Source of the DNA: an uncultured Paraprevotella sp.
GTDB lineage: Bacteria > Bacteroidota > Bacteroidia > Bacteroidales > Bacteroidaceae
Reading direction: 5' to 3'
Assembly (NCBI GenBank): GCA_900546665.1
Contig: URDY01000015.1
Span: 1 to 64,000 of the forward strand
DNA length: 64,000 nucleotides
Part shown: one piece after another, positions 9,102 to 18,700 of the stretch
Position numbering within the stretch: position 1 is the stretch's first letter
How the letters are laid out: each line of letters begins with the position of its first letter
Program-made: the position numbers and the translations under genes
Notes under the pieces: generated by a model
Seen by the model: the letters and a program-made list of their open reading frames with translations, nothing else
What the model was told of the DNA's origin: nothing
Databases searched by the model: none

Positions 9102-10655
9102 ATGAGCAATGGTATATTACTTTGGGTAGACGACGAAATAGAACTGCTGAAAGGACATATTCTGTTCCTTGAAAAGAAAGGCTACGAAGTAGAAACAGTA
9201 TCCAATGGACTTGATGCCATCGACCAATGCAATTCCAAGACTTATGACCTGATTCTGCTGGATGAGAACATGCCTGGTCTGAGCGGTCTTGAAACTTTGT
9301 CCAAAATCAAGGAAATCGCGCCGACCACTCCGGTCGTCATGGTCACCAAAAGCGAAGAGGAGAACATCATGGATCAGGCCATCGGATCCAAAATTGCAGA
9401 TTATCTGATCAAGCCGGTCAACCCGACCCAAATACTGCTGACTCTTAAAAAGAACATACATAAGAAGGAGATCGTTACGGAAGTGGCTCAAAACGCCTAC
9501 CAACAGAACTTTGGAAAAATAGGCATGCAGATCAATGATTCCTTCACATTCGAAGAATGGGTAGAAGTATATAAACGGCTTGTATTCTGGGAACTGGAAC
9601 TGTCGGAAACGGAAAGCCACATGACTGAAATGCTCAGCATGCAAAAGACAGAAGCTAACCTGGCCTTTTCCAAGTTCATCCGCAAACATTATGCCGAATG
9701 GATAGAAAATCCGGAAAAACGACCACTGATGAGCCCGGATATTTTCAAGAAGAAAATATTCCCGCTTTTCAACCAGGGCGAAAAAGTCTGTTTACTGGTT
9801 CTCGATAATTTCAGATATGACCAGTGGAGGACAGTGGCCACGGAACTGGCCGATTCTTTCATTATCGACGAAGAATTATACTGCAGCATCCTGCCAACCG
9901 CTACGCAATATGCACGAAATGCCATATTCTCGGGCCTGATGCCAAACCAGATCTCTGAAATGTTTCCTGAACTGTGGGTTGACGAAGAGGAAGAAGAGGG
10001 TAAGAACCTGAATGAAGCACCGCTTATCCAAACCCAACTGGACCGTTACCGGCGGAAGAACACATTCAGCTATCATAAAATCAATGATTCACAGAGTGCT
10101 GAAAAACTGGTTGCACAATTCAAACAGCTGGAAAAATATGATCTGAACGTCATTGTCCTGAATTTCATCGACATGCTTTCTCATGCCCGTACGGAACTGA
10201 AAATGGTGCGCGAACTGGCTTCCAACGAAGCAGCCTACCGCAGTATCACACAAAGCTGGTTCCGCCATTCGGCCGTAAAGGATCTGTTCAAAGCACTTGC
10301 AGCCAGTGAATATAAGGTCATCGTCACCACTGACCATGGCAGTATACGGGTAAAGAATCCGTTGAAAGTAGTCGGCGACCGCAACACCAATACCAACCTG
10401 AGATACAAACTGGGAAAGAACCTGAAATATAATCCGAAAGAAGTTTTCGAAATCAAAAACCCTGTAAAAACCGGCCTTCCCTCACCCAACCTGAGCACGG
10501 CTTACATCTTTGCGGACAGCGATAAATTCTTTGCCTATCCCAACAATTACAACTACTATGTATCTTATTATAAAGATACGTTCCAGCATGGCGGTATTTC
10601 CATGGAAGAAATGCTGATCCCGCTCATTACCCTGCAAGGTAAAAAACGAAACTAA
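9102..10655 (+). CDS. porX: PorX-like response regulator with PglZ/alkaline-phosphatase-type output domain
   Basis: A 517-residue two-domain protein. Residues about 5-120 are a CheY-type receiver with acidic pair D10/D11, phospho-acceptor D54 in ILLDENMPG, and the switch lysine in YLIKPVNP. Residues about 200-510 are a PglZ/alkaline phosphatase superfamily domain with LLVLDNFRYDQW, a threonine-rich nucleophile region (CSILPTATQYARN), VLNFIDMLSHAR and TTDHGSI for metal binding. This architecture is that of PorX, studied as a type IX secretion regulator and reported to act on oligonucleotides or cyclic dinucleotides. The upstream neighbour is the PorW-like lipoprotein. The symbol rests on family resemblance. 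Confidence 0.88.
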   Translation: MSNGILLWVDDEIELLKGHILFLEKKGYEVETVSNGLDAIDQCNSKTYDLILLDENMPGLSGLETLSKIKEIAPTTPVVMVTKSEEENIMDQAIGSKIADYLIKPVNPTQILLTLKKNIHKKEIVTEVAQNAYQQNFGKIGMQINDSFTFEEWVEVYKRLVFWELELSETESHMTEMLSMQKTEANLAFSKFIRKHYAEWIENPEKRPLMSPDIFKKKIFPLFNQGEKVCLLVLDNFRYDQWRTVATELADSFIIDEELYCSILPTATQYARNAIFSGLMPNQISEMFPELWVDEEEEEGKNLNEAPLIQTQLDRYRRKNTFSYHKINDSQSAEKLVAQFKQLEKYDLNVIVLNFIDMLSHARTELKMVRELASNEAAYRSITQSWFRHSAVKDLFKALAASEYKVIVTTDHGSIRVKNPLKVVGDRNTNTNLRYKLGKNLKYNPKEVFEIKNPVKTGLPSPNLSTAYIFADSDKFFAYPNNYNYYVSYYKDTFQHGGISMEEMLIPLITLQGKKRN

Positions 10656-10674
10656 AATATAAAACAATATAATT

Positions 10675-11088
10675 ATGGAAATTAAAATCGATTCTTTAGA
10701 GCATCTTCATGAGGCAGCCCGCACTTTCATTGAAGCAATGGACGATCATACCGTATTTGCCATGTACGGCAAAATGGGTGCAGGAAAAACAACCTTCACC
10801 AAAGCTGTATGCGAATGTCTTGGTGTAGAAGATGTCATCAACTCACCTACATTTGCCATTGTCAACGAATACCGTTCATCATCTACCGGAGAACTGATCT
10901 ATCATTTTGATTTTTACCGCATCAAGAAACTGGAAGAGGTTTACGACATGGGATATGAAGACTATTTCTACAGTGGTGCACTCTGCTTTATAGAATGGCC
11001 GGAACTTATTGAAAATCTCCTTCCGGAAGATACCGTCAAAGTCTATATTGAAGAAAACGAAGACGGTTCACGGTGCATCAGATGGTAA
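10675..11088 (+). CDS. tsaE: tRNA threonylcarbamoyladenosine biosynthesis ATPase TsaE
   Basis: The ATPase partner of TsaB/TsaD that helps form the t6A37 modification in ANN-decoding tRNAs. The 137-residue length is typical. The Walker A motif is GKMGAGKTT (32-40). Further family motifs are [19 protein letters not shown] and [15 protein letters not shown]. It follows the porX homologue by 19 bp and may be cotranscribed. A hairpin about 60 bp downstream ends the unit. Confidence 0.93.
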   Translation: MEIKIDSLEHLHEAARTFIEAMDDHTVFAMYGKMGAGKTTFTKAVCECLGVEDVINSPTFAIVNEYRSSSTGELIYHFDFYRIKKLEEVYDMGYEDYFYSGALCFIEWPELIENLLPEDTVKVYIEENEDGSRCIRW

Positions 11089-11150
11089 CCATTTGCTCTG
11101 AAAACGGAACGGACCTTATTATTTGAACAGAGACATTCCGTTAATAACAC

Positions 11151-11208
11151 AAAACCAGCCAATTAAACTACAATATTTTGTATATGAATTAATTGGCTGG
11201 TTTATTTT
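11151..11208. terminator. Terminator between tsaE and the convergent MG2 gene
   Basis: AAACCAGCCAATTA at 11152-11165 pairs with its complement at 11190-11203 (14 bp), followed by TTATTTT. The rest of 11209-11407 is AT-rich with no convincing gene. Confidence 0.75.
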
Positions 11209-11407
11209 CAAACATTTCTCCGAAAATAAGTTTCTCAAAAGTCGAGATTTTACCTGTCACTTTTGTTCCCCAAAAATAATCCCGCCAAAAATTAATTTTA
11301 ACGGGATCCATACATTTTCTATTCAGCAAGCGATTAATAGAAGTAGCTTACATTTTCTGATTTTGCTTTAAACTCATATTAAATAATCTTCTGTTTCATC
11401 TTTTATA

Positions 11408-14284
11408 TTATTTATTGAAGATACACTTGCCGTCGTTCGTAATACCTTCGGCAGATACCTGTATTTCCTTGCATGAGGAATTGTTGTAGAACTCAATGAC
11501 TGCCTTTCCGTTCTTGTCTGTGGTCACATCAGGATCCCAGTAGAGAGTACGTCTGAAATCTTTCATGGGTGGAAGCAGACTGTAATCGTTCATCTCGAAG
11601 GTTGAAGGAACGTTATATCCCTCGAAATAGGTGCGTCGCAACCCGTTGACATCTTTCAGGAACGAGTGATGGGTATAGACGAAGACGGTGACGGGCATCT
11701 GTACGTTTTCGTTCTTGAAACGGATAAAATCCCGCCATGTGGACTGGTCGTCTGCAATATAGACACTTTTTACCTCGTCCAGGAATAAGGGCATCTCCGC
11801 ATTCCGGTGCGATGTAGTTCTACAGTAAGATACCTTTAATTCAGGCTTGCTCATCATACGACCTTTGCTGGTTAATCCCACACTGCCAAGGTCTTCTTCT
11901 TCCATATCACTGTCCTCCGTATCACCCGGGTTGGGCGGATGATTATAATTGATCCCCGTGAGGGAGTGGTAGGAGTTGTCGATAACCCACACGATAGGAC
12001 GGTTATGATAGGTCAGTCCGTCCTTATAGATGTTGTATTTTTTATCTATGACAGAAGATCCAATCTTCATCTGGTTCATCAAGAGCTTGAACCTGTCATT
12101 ATTATTGGCATATTCCGGGTTCATCAGTTTGACTTCTTCCCTAAATTCTTCTTGCGGTGTTTTGTCATGGATCACATAAGTTTCCCCTACGAAATATTCA
12201 TTCTGTTCTTTCAGCCAGTCCTGAAATGCAGGCAATTCTTCTCCCTTGTCGGAAATGCGGTTTGTGGCGGCATCGCAGTCGTAATACAGGAATGCCTTTT
12301 TCTTGCCCACATTCTCGTTCTCCCATGCTACACGTGGATTTTCATAAACCCATCTTTCGTCCACATGTACGGTAGGAATGAGGATGTGTCGTTTTTCCTG
12401 TGGAGGCGCGAGTGTACCGGTATCTTCGAATCCGGCAAATTTAAGCCTGCCTTTCCGGCTTTCCGGAACAGGTTGTGTTTCGAACCAGTTGAATGTCCGT
12501 GGCGGTACGGGTGAGAAATTCCTTCGTATGCCGATGCGGAAGTCTTCCTGCTTTTTTGTCCGTCCTTCCGCTTTCAGGAAAAGTGACCACCGTCCCGTAC
12601 AGTCAGGTATACTGAAGGCGTAATGACCGGCCGAATCAGTCCGTGTTTTCCCCTTCATGGATTCTCCGTTTCGATTATAGAGGTATGCTGTCAGTCGGAG
12701 TCCGTCTGTTTCCTGTTTTTTCCTGTCGGGGAAAACCGTTCCGTCTATATACAGTTTGTCCTCGATGGGTTCTTTCAGTAGGGCGGGTTCTGTTCCGGCC
12801 ATCACGCGCCAGTCGTATTTCCTCCATCCTTGGATGAGCATGAGCAGGTCCGCAGCTTTCCGATGTTCCAGATCATCGGCTTCGAAATAATATTCCGGCC
12901 GGTGGACATAGCCTTTCAGTTCTGATGCGAGCAGCATCCACGTGCGTACATTTCCGTTGTATCCTCCTGTAGAAGTGGCTATATCCCTGGCTGAAAAGGA
13001 GAACGTGGCTTTCGGCTCGGTTTTTGCGGTAATTCTGATTTTTCCGCATGGGTGCAGTTGCCCGTTTTCCAGTTCCAGCCGTATGCTGTCTGCAGCTTCC
13101 GGCTGTGGCGGAATAAAGACCATCCGTTCTGCCCATATTCTCCCTTCCCCGTCGAAGATAGTGATCTGGCTTACTCCGGGTGGCATGTCCTTGCGGCTGA
13201 GAAAGAAGGTATACGGTTTCTCTCCTGTCCGGAAAGAATGACTGGCCACTACGGTTCCTCCGTTTTGCAGGGTCATGCCCCAAAGTCTGCCATACAATCC
13301 ATTGGAGACGGCTGTTTCCACATATATTCTGTCTTCATTCAAGGTATTTACCCTCAGGGCACATCCTTCCTGCTCGGCATCGGGAAACTTGAAACGGCTC
13401 GTTTTTCCGTTCGGCTGTGTCAGGACCAATTCGGCCGGTTCATGGTCCGGAGTGTATGAGAACAGTCCCCTTCCGAGACTGTCGACACCGATTCCCTGTA
13501 CGTCAGCTGTTCCGTCCGGACGCACGATCTGTACAGTTCCCGTTACCGGCATGCCTTCACGGTCGATCAGTTGGAATGCGATGCGACCTTCCAGACCGTA
13601 TATGTGATTGCCTCCCTCCGGATAGATGTGCAGGGTGATTCCCCGGCTTTCAGTAGTGTAAGTACCTTTAGGACGTGTGGCAATCTTTTCTTTAGCGGTT
13701 TCTTCCTTTTGTTTCTTTTTCGTCCGTTTCGTTTTAGTGTCTGAGTCTTCCCTCATATCAGGCATCAGCCTTCTCCATGCAGAGTTGTTGATGGATGCTC
13801 TTTCATAATTGCCTTCTTCCTTTGGTTCTTCAAATATGGGGAATACCCTTGAGAAGCATGCGCCTGTCCCCCAGTTGGTCATGTAGCGTGTGTAGGCCCT
13901 TACTTCATAGAATCCGGAAGTGAGGATTTTGTCGAGACGGATATCCCCGTGTGCCTGTCCGTTTTCCAGTTTCAGTTTTCGTCTTTCCACCACTTCTCCT
14001 GACGGATTAAGAAGCTCCACGTAAAGTACTCCACTCAGATTGGTCGGGTGATCAGAGTCGGATCTGGTCACATAAGCCTTGAACCAGATTGTTTCTCCGA
14101 TGAAATAACCCGTGTTGTCAAAGTGCAGATAGACTTTCTCCTGCGGATGAATGCGGCTGAACTGCTGTACAAGCGCGGCTTTCTCCAACAGGCGCGGTAA
14201 TTCTGTATTTTTCTGCTGCGCCTGCAGAATAGCAACGCAGCAGAAAAAAATAAACTGAATAATATGCTTCCTAATGTATTTCAT
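11408..14284 (-). CDS. Large exported MG2-domain (macroglobulin-like) protein
   Basis: A 958-residue secreted protein with an N-terminal signal (FIFFCCVAILQAQQ). Near residue 50 comes KVYLHFDNTGYFIGETIWFKAYV, the hallmark of MG2/alpha-2-macroglobulin-type beta domains found in large Bacteroidota envelope proteins. Several Ig-like/MG repeats follow. A lysine-rich linker lies around 190 (TKTKRTKKKQKEE). The C-terminal DPDVTTDKNGKAVIEFYNN...VSAEGITNDGK ending is shared with other long Bacteroidota proteins that sometimes carry TonB plug-like parts. The role is unknown; an envelope or export-associated scaffold is an inference. A 94-codon ORF begins the unit 6 bp upstream. Confidence 0.75.
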   Translation of the reverse strand: MKYIRKHIIQFIFFCCVAILQAQQKNTELPRLLEKAALVQQFSRIHPQEKVYLHFDNTGYFIGETIWFKAYVTRSDSDHPTNLSGVLYVELLNPSGEVVERRKLKLENGQAHGDIRLDKILTSGFYEVRAYTRYMTNWGTGACFSRVFPIFEEPKEEGNYERASINNSAWRRLMPDMREDSDTKTKRTKKKQKEETAKEKIATRPKGTYTTESRGITLHIYPEGGNHIYGLEGRIAFQLIDREGMPVTGTVQIVRPDGTADVQGIGVDSLGRGLFSYTPDHEPAELVLTQPNGKTSRFKFPDAEQEGCALRVNTLNEDRIYVETAVSNGLYGRLWGMTLQNGGTVVASHSFRTGEKPYTFFLSRKDMPPGVSQITIFDGEGRIWAERMVFIPPQPEAADSIRLELENGQLHPCGKIRITAKTEPKATFSFSARDIATSTGGYNGNVRTWMLLASELKGYVHRPEYYFEADDLEHRKAADLLMLIQGWRKYDWRVMAGTEPALLKEPIEDKLYIDGTVFPDRKKQETDGLRLTAYLYNRNGESMKGKTRTDSAGHYAFSIPDCTGRWSLFLKAEGRTKKQEDFRIGIRRNFSPVPPRTFNWFETQPVPESRKGRLKFAGFEDTGTLAPPQEKRHILIPTVHVDERWVYENPRVAWENENVGKKKAFLYYDCDAATNRISDKGEELPAFQDWLKEQNEYFVGETYVIHDKTPQEEFREEVKLMNPEYANNNDRFKLLMNQMKIGSSVIDKKYNIYKDGLTYHNRPIVWVIDNSYHSLTGINYNHPPNPGDTEDSDMEEEDLGSVGLTSKGRMMSKPELKVSYCRTTSHRNAEMPLFLDEVKSVYIADDQSTWRDFIRFKNENVQMPVTVFVYTHHSFLKDVNGLRRTYFEGYNVPSTFEMNDYSLLPPMKDFRRTLYWDPDVTTDKNGKAVIEFYNNSSCKEIQVSAEGITNDGKCIFNK

Positions 14285-14290
14285 GAATAA

Positions 14291-14575
14291 TTAAACAAAT
14301 GCATGTTCAAAATCTAAATCGAGATCTATTCCTATGTTTACGCCAGTCCCTATGCTGGAAACGTCTGCATATTCAACATTAAAGCCAAAACTGACAGTCA
14401 CAAAGTCACGTCTCGGACGACTGTTTTCTATTACATGACATTCTACATTTTCTCCTGTACATGCCACGAAAGCTTCAATTAATGCAGGATACACGCCATA
14501 GATGTGAAAAACAGTATAGTTGTTTTTTGCCTTCCTCCTATTTTTAATTTTTTCAGACAAAACAAATGTAGTCAT
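14291..14575 (-). CDS. Small protein of unknown function upstream of the MG2 gene
   Basis: A 94-residue ORF with a basic start (EKIKNRRKAKNN), two cysteines in the middle (VACTGENVECHV), and an acidic C-terminus (GIDLDLDFEHAFV). It has no signal peptide. It lies 6 bp upstream of the MG2 gene and downstream of a doubled operator-like palindrome, so the two genes probably form one regulated unit. The reading frame is not an obvious shadow of anything else. I do not recognise the family. A regulatory or precursor-like role cannot be told from sequence. Confidence 0.6.
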   Translation of the reverse strand: MTTFVLSEKIKNRRKAKNNYTVFHIYGVYPALIEAFVACTGENVECHVIENSRPRRDFVTVSFGFNVEYADVSSIGTGVNIGIDLDLDFEHAFV

Positions 14576-14604
14576 TCTCTTTGTTTTTCACAATAGATTC
14601 AAAT

Positions 14605-14637
14605 TAACATGTTACAAATTCCAAATAACATGTTACA
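14605..14637. promoter_or_regulatory. Twin operator-like palindromes
   Basis: TAACATGTTACA occurs at 14605-14616 and again, identically, at 14626-14637. Each contains the perfect palindrome TAACATGTTA. The copies are 21 bp apart, two helical turns, which is the usual spacing for two dimers of one regulator on the same DNA face. They lie 30-62 bp upstream of the 94-codon gene's start. Confidence 0.6.
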
Positions 14638-14676
14638 TGATATAAATATACAAAGTTATGCCCGGATAACTATATA

Positions 14677-14895
14677 TCAATATATGGTTTCTAACTGAAA
14701 CTTAAAATTATTAGTCAAAAAAACAACAGGCTTCGTGTTTTCATTGAATAAGGTTTGTTTCGTATAGAAGTTCACCTCATGTGAATCGTATTTTCTGATC
14801 CTGACGTATTCCCCAACCGTCAGGATTGACATTGACAATCGATTCCAAGCTTCATAACCTGGATTTTTCTTTATTTTGGTTACATCGCCACTCCT
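14677..14895 (-). pseudogene. Remnant of an unrecognised gene
   Basis: A minus-strand open stretch of about 73 codons with no start codon at its beginning and a TGA at 14677-14679. It reads as protein-like sequence (KIKKNPGYEAWNRL, then GEYVRIRKYDSHEVNFYTK, then KPVVFLTNNFKFQL). The frame upstream is closed by a TAA at 14896, and other frames there (QWLTDKGVAM) look like further pieces after a frameshift. I read it as the 3' end of a decayed gene. The family is not recognised. Confidence 0.45.
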
Positions 14896-14997
14896 TTATC
14901 TGTGAGCCATTGGAATGCTATAATATAAAATCAAGATTATTCCAGAAAGTCTTGTCTTTCAGGATTAAATGATATAAGAAAACATTGAAAAATTACA

Positions 14998-15053
14998 ATA
15001 AAAATGGCATATGAAGATAATAAACCATCATCTCTTCATATGCCATCTTTTTT
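14998..15053 (-). terminator. Terminator of the 113-residue protein gene
   Basis: A perfect 14-bp stem (ATGGCATATGAAGA at 15004-15017 with its complement at 15033-15046). Read on the minus strand, it is followed by a T-rich run. Confidence 0.85.
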
Positions 15054-15090
15054 AAGGACATCTACTGAATATCCCTATATACACTTTGAC

Positions 15091-15432
15091 TTAAGCCTCA
15101 TCTTCATCCAACGATTCTCCGAACTCCATTTCTCCCTGAACGACCCAAAGGACATCATCGGGATCAAAATCGCCCATTTTGTCCTTCTTGGCCTGCTTCA
15201 CCACATAATCTACCACCTTTTCTTCATCGATGGTTATATATCCGTCCTTATCCGGTTCGGCATCCAACACACCGCTGGTAGCATAATAGTCTACGATGAC
15301 ATCAAGGAAATAATACAACTCCTCATCCGTAAACTTATCCTTTACATCCTGAGGCAAATAATTTTTAATAAACTCTACCGTACGGGCATCTTCTTCTGCA
15401 TCCTTGAGAAGCTCTTTTTCAAAGTTATCCAT
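15091..15432 (-). CDS. Acidic small protein, unknown function
   Basis: A 113-residue cytoplasmic, strongly acidic protein with no signal peptide or cysteine motif (start MDNFEKELLKDAEEDARTVE, end SLDEDEA). It includes DVIVDYYATSGVLDAEPDKDGYITIDEEKV, which superficially resembles a calcium-binding loop (DPDKDGYI-like), though no EF-hand pair is evident. It lies 11 bp downstream of trxA on the same strand and ends in a strong terminator, so it is the last gene of a dnaE-trxA run. The family is not identified. Confidence 0.75.
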   Translation of the reverse strand: MDNFEKELLKDAEEDARTVEFIKNYLPQDVKDKFTDEELYYFLDVIVDYYATSGVLDAEPDKDGYITIDEEKVVDYVVKQAKKDKMGDFDPDDVLWVVQGEMEFGESLDEDEA

Positions 15433-15443
15433 AATATCAGTAT

Positions 15444-15758
15444 TTAAAGAATAGCTTTCAGTTTATCCTCAAAAGTACTTTTGGGAGCTGCACCGACCTG
15501 CTTGTCTACCAACTCTCCGTTCTTGAAGAACAGAATTGTAGGTACATTACGGATCTTGAACCGCAAAGCCAGTTCATCATTCTCCTCAATATCACACTTG
15601 CCGATAATGGCGCGGCCTTCATATTCTTCAGCCAACGCTTCTATTTCCGGACCAATTTTCTTACACGGACCACACCAAGTTGCCCAAAAGTCTACCATCA
15701 CCGGCTTGCCTGAAGCCAACAGTTCATCAAAATTTGACTCTGTAATTGCTAATGCCAT
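15444..15758 (-). CDS. trxA: Thioredoxin
   Basis: A 104-residue cytoplasmic disulfide reductase with the active site WCGPC (Cys29 and Cys32) in VDFWATWCGPCKKI, the cis-proline region RNVPTILFF, and the usual C-terminal helix. The length is that of classical TrxA. It follows dnaE by 33 bp on the same strand and precedes the acidic 113-residue protein by 11 bp. It would be reduced by thioredoxin reductase encoded elsewhere. Confidence 0.95.
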   Translation of the reverse strand: MALAITESNFDELLASGKPVMVDFWATWCGPCKKIGPEIEALAEEYEGRAIIGKCDIEENDELALRFKIRNVPTILFFKNGELVDKQVGAAPKSTFEDKLKAIL

Positions 15759-15791
15759 TGTATTTTTTTTAATGTTAATGGTACAAAATTA

Positions 15792-18700
15792 CTAATTTAT
15801 TTTATATGACAAGGCAGGTTTGCTTTCTATATATGAAATTAAATCCTTTTTAACGGATATCTTCTCTGTCTTTGACTGAAAGGTCAGGTTCATCTGTCCC
15901 TCCGGATCCAATATCTGGAAATAAAGATTAACTGTTCCCGGACTGTCTTTTACAATGGAAGACAGACTCATGACCGTATCGTCATCCAACGCATCCAGCC
16001 CCATGGTGATGGTGATACTTTCAATAAGCGTATCTTTAACATCAGCCAGAAAATCAATCTTTCCAATCCTGAATTCCAGTTTGGAAGGATCCCACTGACG
16101 GGGTTGACACTTAGCCGTAATAAACAAGGTATTGCCTACATCCATATAACTGCCCCATGTAGGCCAGTCCTGACCAAAAAGTGCAATCTCGAATGAACCG
16201 CTGTAATCTTCGATAGTCACGATTCCGTAGGGCTTTCCTGCCTTTGATACGCCACGACGGACCGCTGTCACCATTCCGCCTAGAGTCAAGTCCTTATTGA
16301 CCAGTTTTTCCATATCCTGAAGATCAGCCATACGCGTATTGCAAACATCCTGAAGAATAATGGCGAAATCATCCAACGGATGAGCAGACAAGTAAATTCC
16401 AACCAGTTCACGTTCTTTGTTCAAACGTTCCAAAGCACTCCATGGTGCGGCCTGTGGTATTTCAGGAGTTGAAATCTCCACCATTTCCATATCACCGAAC
16501 AATGAATTCTGGGCGGCATTCTTATCCATCTGATAACGCGCACCATAACGGGCCAAAGAATCCAAAAATACTTCACCACGACTGTTCAATGCAAAATACT
16601 GCTCACGCATAATGTCAGTAAAACAGTCGAAACTACCTGAAAGAACCAGACTTTCAAGATTATTACGTTTGCAGGCACTGGTCGGAACACGTTGAACAAA
16701 GTCGAAGACACTGCTGAACGGACCGTTTTCCATACGTTCTTTAATAATGGCTTCAACAGCAGCGTCTCCAAGCCCCTTTACGGCACCCAAACCAAATCGC
16801 ACGTTACCGTCTGCATCTACACTGAACTTGCGCAAACTGGCATTGACATCAGGACCGAGCGTACTGATCCCCATACTTTTGCATTCACTCATCAGTTTGG
16901 TAATATCAGTGATATTAGCCAAACTTCGGCTCATGACAGCGGCCATATACTGGGCCGGATAATTCGCTTTCAAATAAGCTGTCTGATAAGCGACCCATGA
17001 ATAACAGGTGGCATGACTCTTATTGAAGGCATAGGATGCAAATTTCTTCCAGTCTGCCCAGATCTTTTCAAGGATTTTAGGATCATGGCCGTTTTTCTTA
17101 CCTCCCTCCACAAACTTCGGATACATGTGATTCAGCTTGTCAATCAACTTCTTTCCCATGGCTTTTCGCAGAGTATCACTCTCACCACGGGTAAAGTTGG
17201 CCAGCTGGCGGGACAAAAGCATCACCTGCTCCTGATAAACCGTAATACCATACGTATCCTTCAGATAGGTTTCCATACACGGAATATCATAAGTCACCGG
17301 TTTACGTCCCTGCTTACGGTCGATAAAATCAGGAATATAATCCATAGGTCCCGGACGGTAAAGCGCATTCATGGCTATCAGGTCCTCAAATGTGGAAGGT
17401 TGAAGCTCGCGCAGATACTTCTGCATGCCGGCAGATTCGAACTGGAAGGTACCAATCGTACGACCATCACAATACAACTTATATGTAGCGGGATCCTCGA
17501 TATCCAGTTTGTCCACATCAATGTCCAGGCCCAGACTGTCACGTATATTAGCCTGACACTCCTTTATGATAGAAAGGGTTTTCAAACCCAGGAAGTCCAT
17601 CTTGATCAGTCCGGTATCCTCAATAACCGAACCTTCATACTGCGTACAACGCAGTTTTTCACCTGTTTCCTTATCTTCGGCCGTACTGATAGGCACCCAG
17701 TCGGACACGTCGTCACGGCAGATGATCACGCCACAGGCATGAACACCCGTATTGCGCACATTGCCTTCCAACATCTTGGCATATCGGATGGTATCTCTCA
17801 GAAGCGGATTCGGCGAAGCCTCAGCCTGCTGCAATTCAGGAATACAAGAAATGGCATTAGGCAGGTTCATCTTGCGCGATTTGCCATTCTCATCATCGGG
17901 CAACTTATCTGGTATCAGCTTGCAAAGTCCGTTGGAAATGTCAAGCGGCAACTTCTGAACACGGGCCACATCCTTGATAGCCAGCTTGGTTGCCATGGTA
18001 CCATAAGTAATGATATGAGCCACCTTTTCTTCTCCATACTTCTGGGTTACCCAACTCAAGACCTTGCCTCGCCCGTCATCATCAAAGTCCACGTCAATAT
18101 CAGGCAAGGAAATACGGTCGGGATTCAGGAAACGCTCAAACAGCAAATCATATTTGATTGGGTCGATTTTCGTAATTCCCAAACAATATGCAACTGCCGA
18201 TCCTGCGGCCGAACCACGTCCCGGTCCTACCGAAACGCCCAATTCATGACGAGCCGCATTAATATAGTCCTGCACGATCAGGAAGTAGCCTGGGAAACCC
18301 ATGGTCTTCATGATGTGCAACTCAAAGTTTATACGTTCATGTACCGATTCCGGCAACGGATCACCGTATAGCTTGGCAGCCCCGTCATAAGCCAGTTTAG
18401 CCAAATAATCGGCCTCCAGCTTCAAACGGTAAAGTTTGTCACAGCCTCCCAACTTCTTCACTTTGTCACGGGCTGCATCCTCGCTCAATACGACATTCCC
18501 ATTCTCATCACGCGTAAATTCATCAAAAAGATCCTGATCCGTATACTTCTGCCTGTATGATTCTTCCGTACCGAAAGATTCAGGAATCTCAAAGTTCGGC
18601 ATGATCGGTGCATGGTCTATACTATAAAATTCCACCTTGTCGCAGATCTGGCAGGTATTGGCCAAAGCCTCCGGTACATCCGAAAAGACTTCATTCATCT

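Noticed and set aside
11123..11371. 82-codon plus-strand frame after tsaE
   Set aside because: It contains the terminator hairpin and has low-complexity AT-rich composition with no recognisable protein pattern.
17013..18371. 452-codon plus-strand frame
   Set aside because: It lies entirely antisense to dnaE, whose motifs are intact. Its sequence has no domain logic and it is the mirror of a conserved gene.
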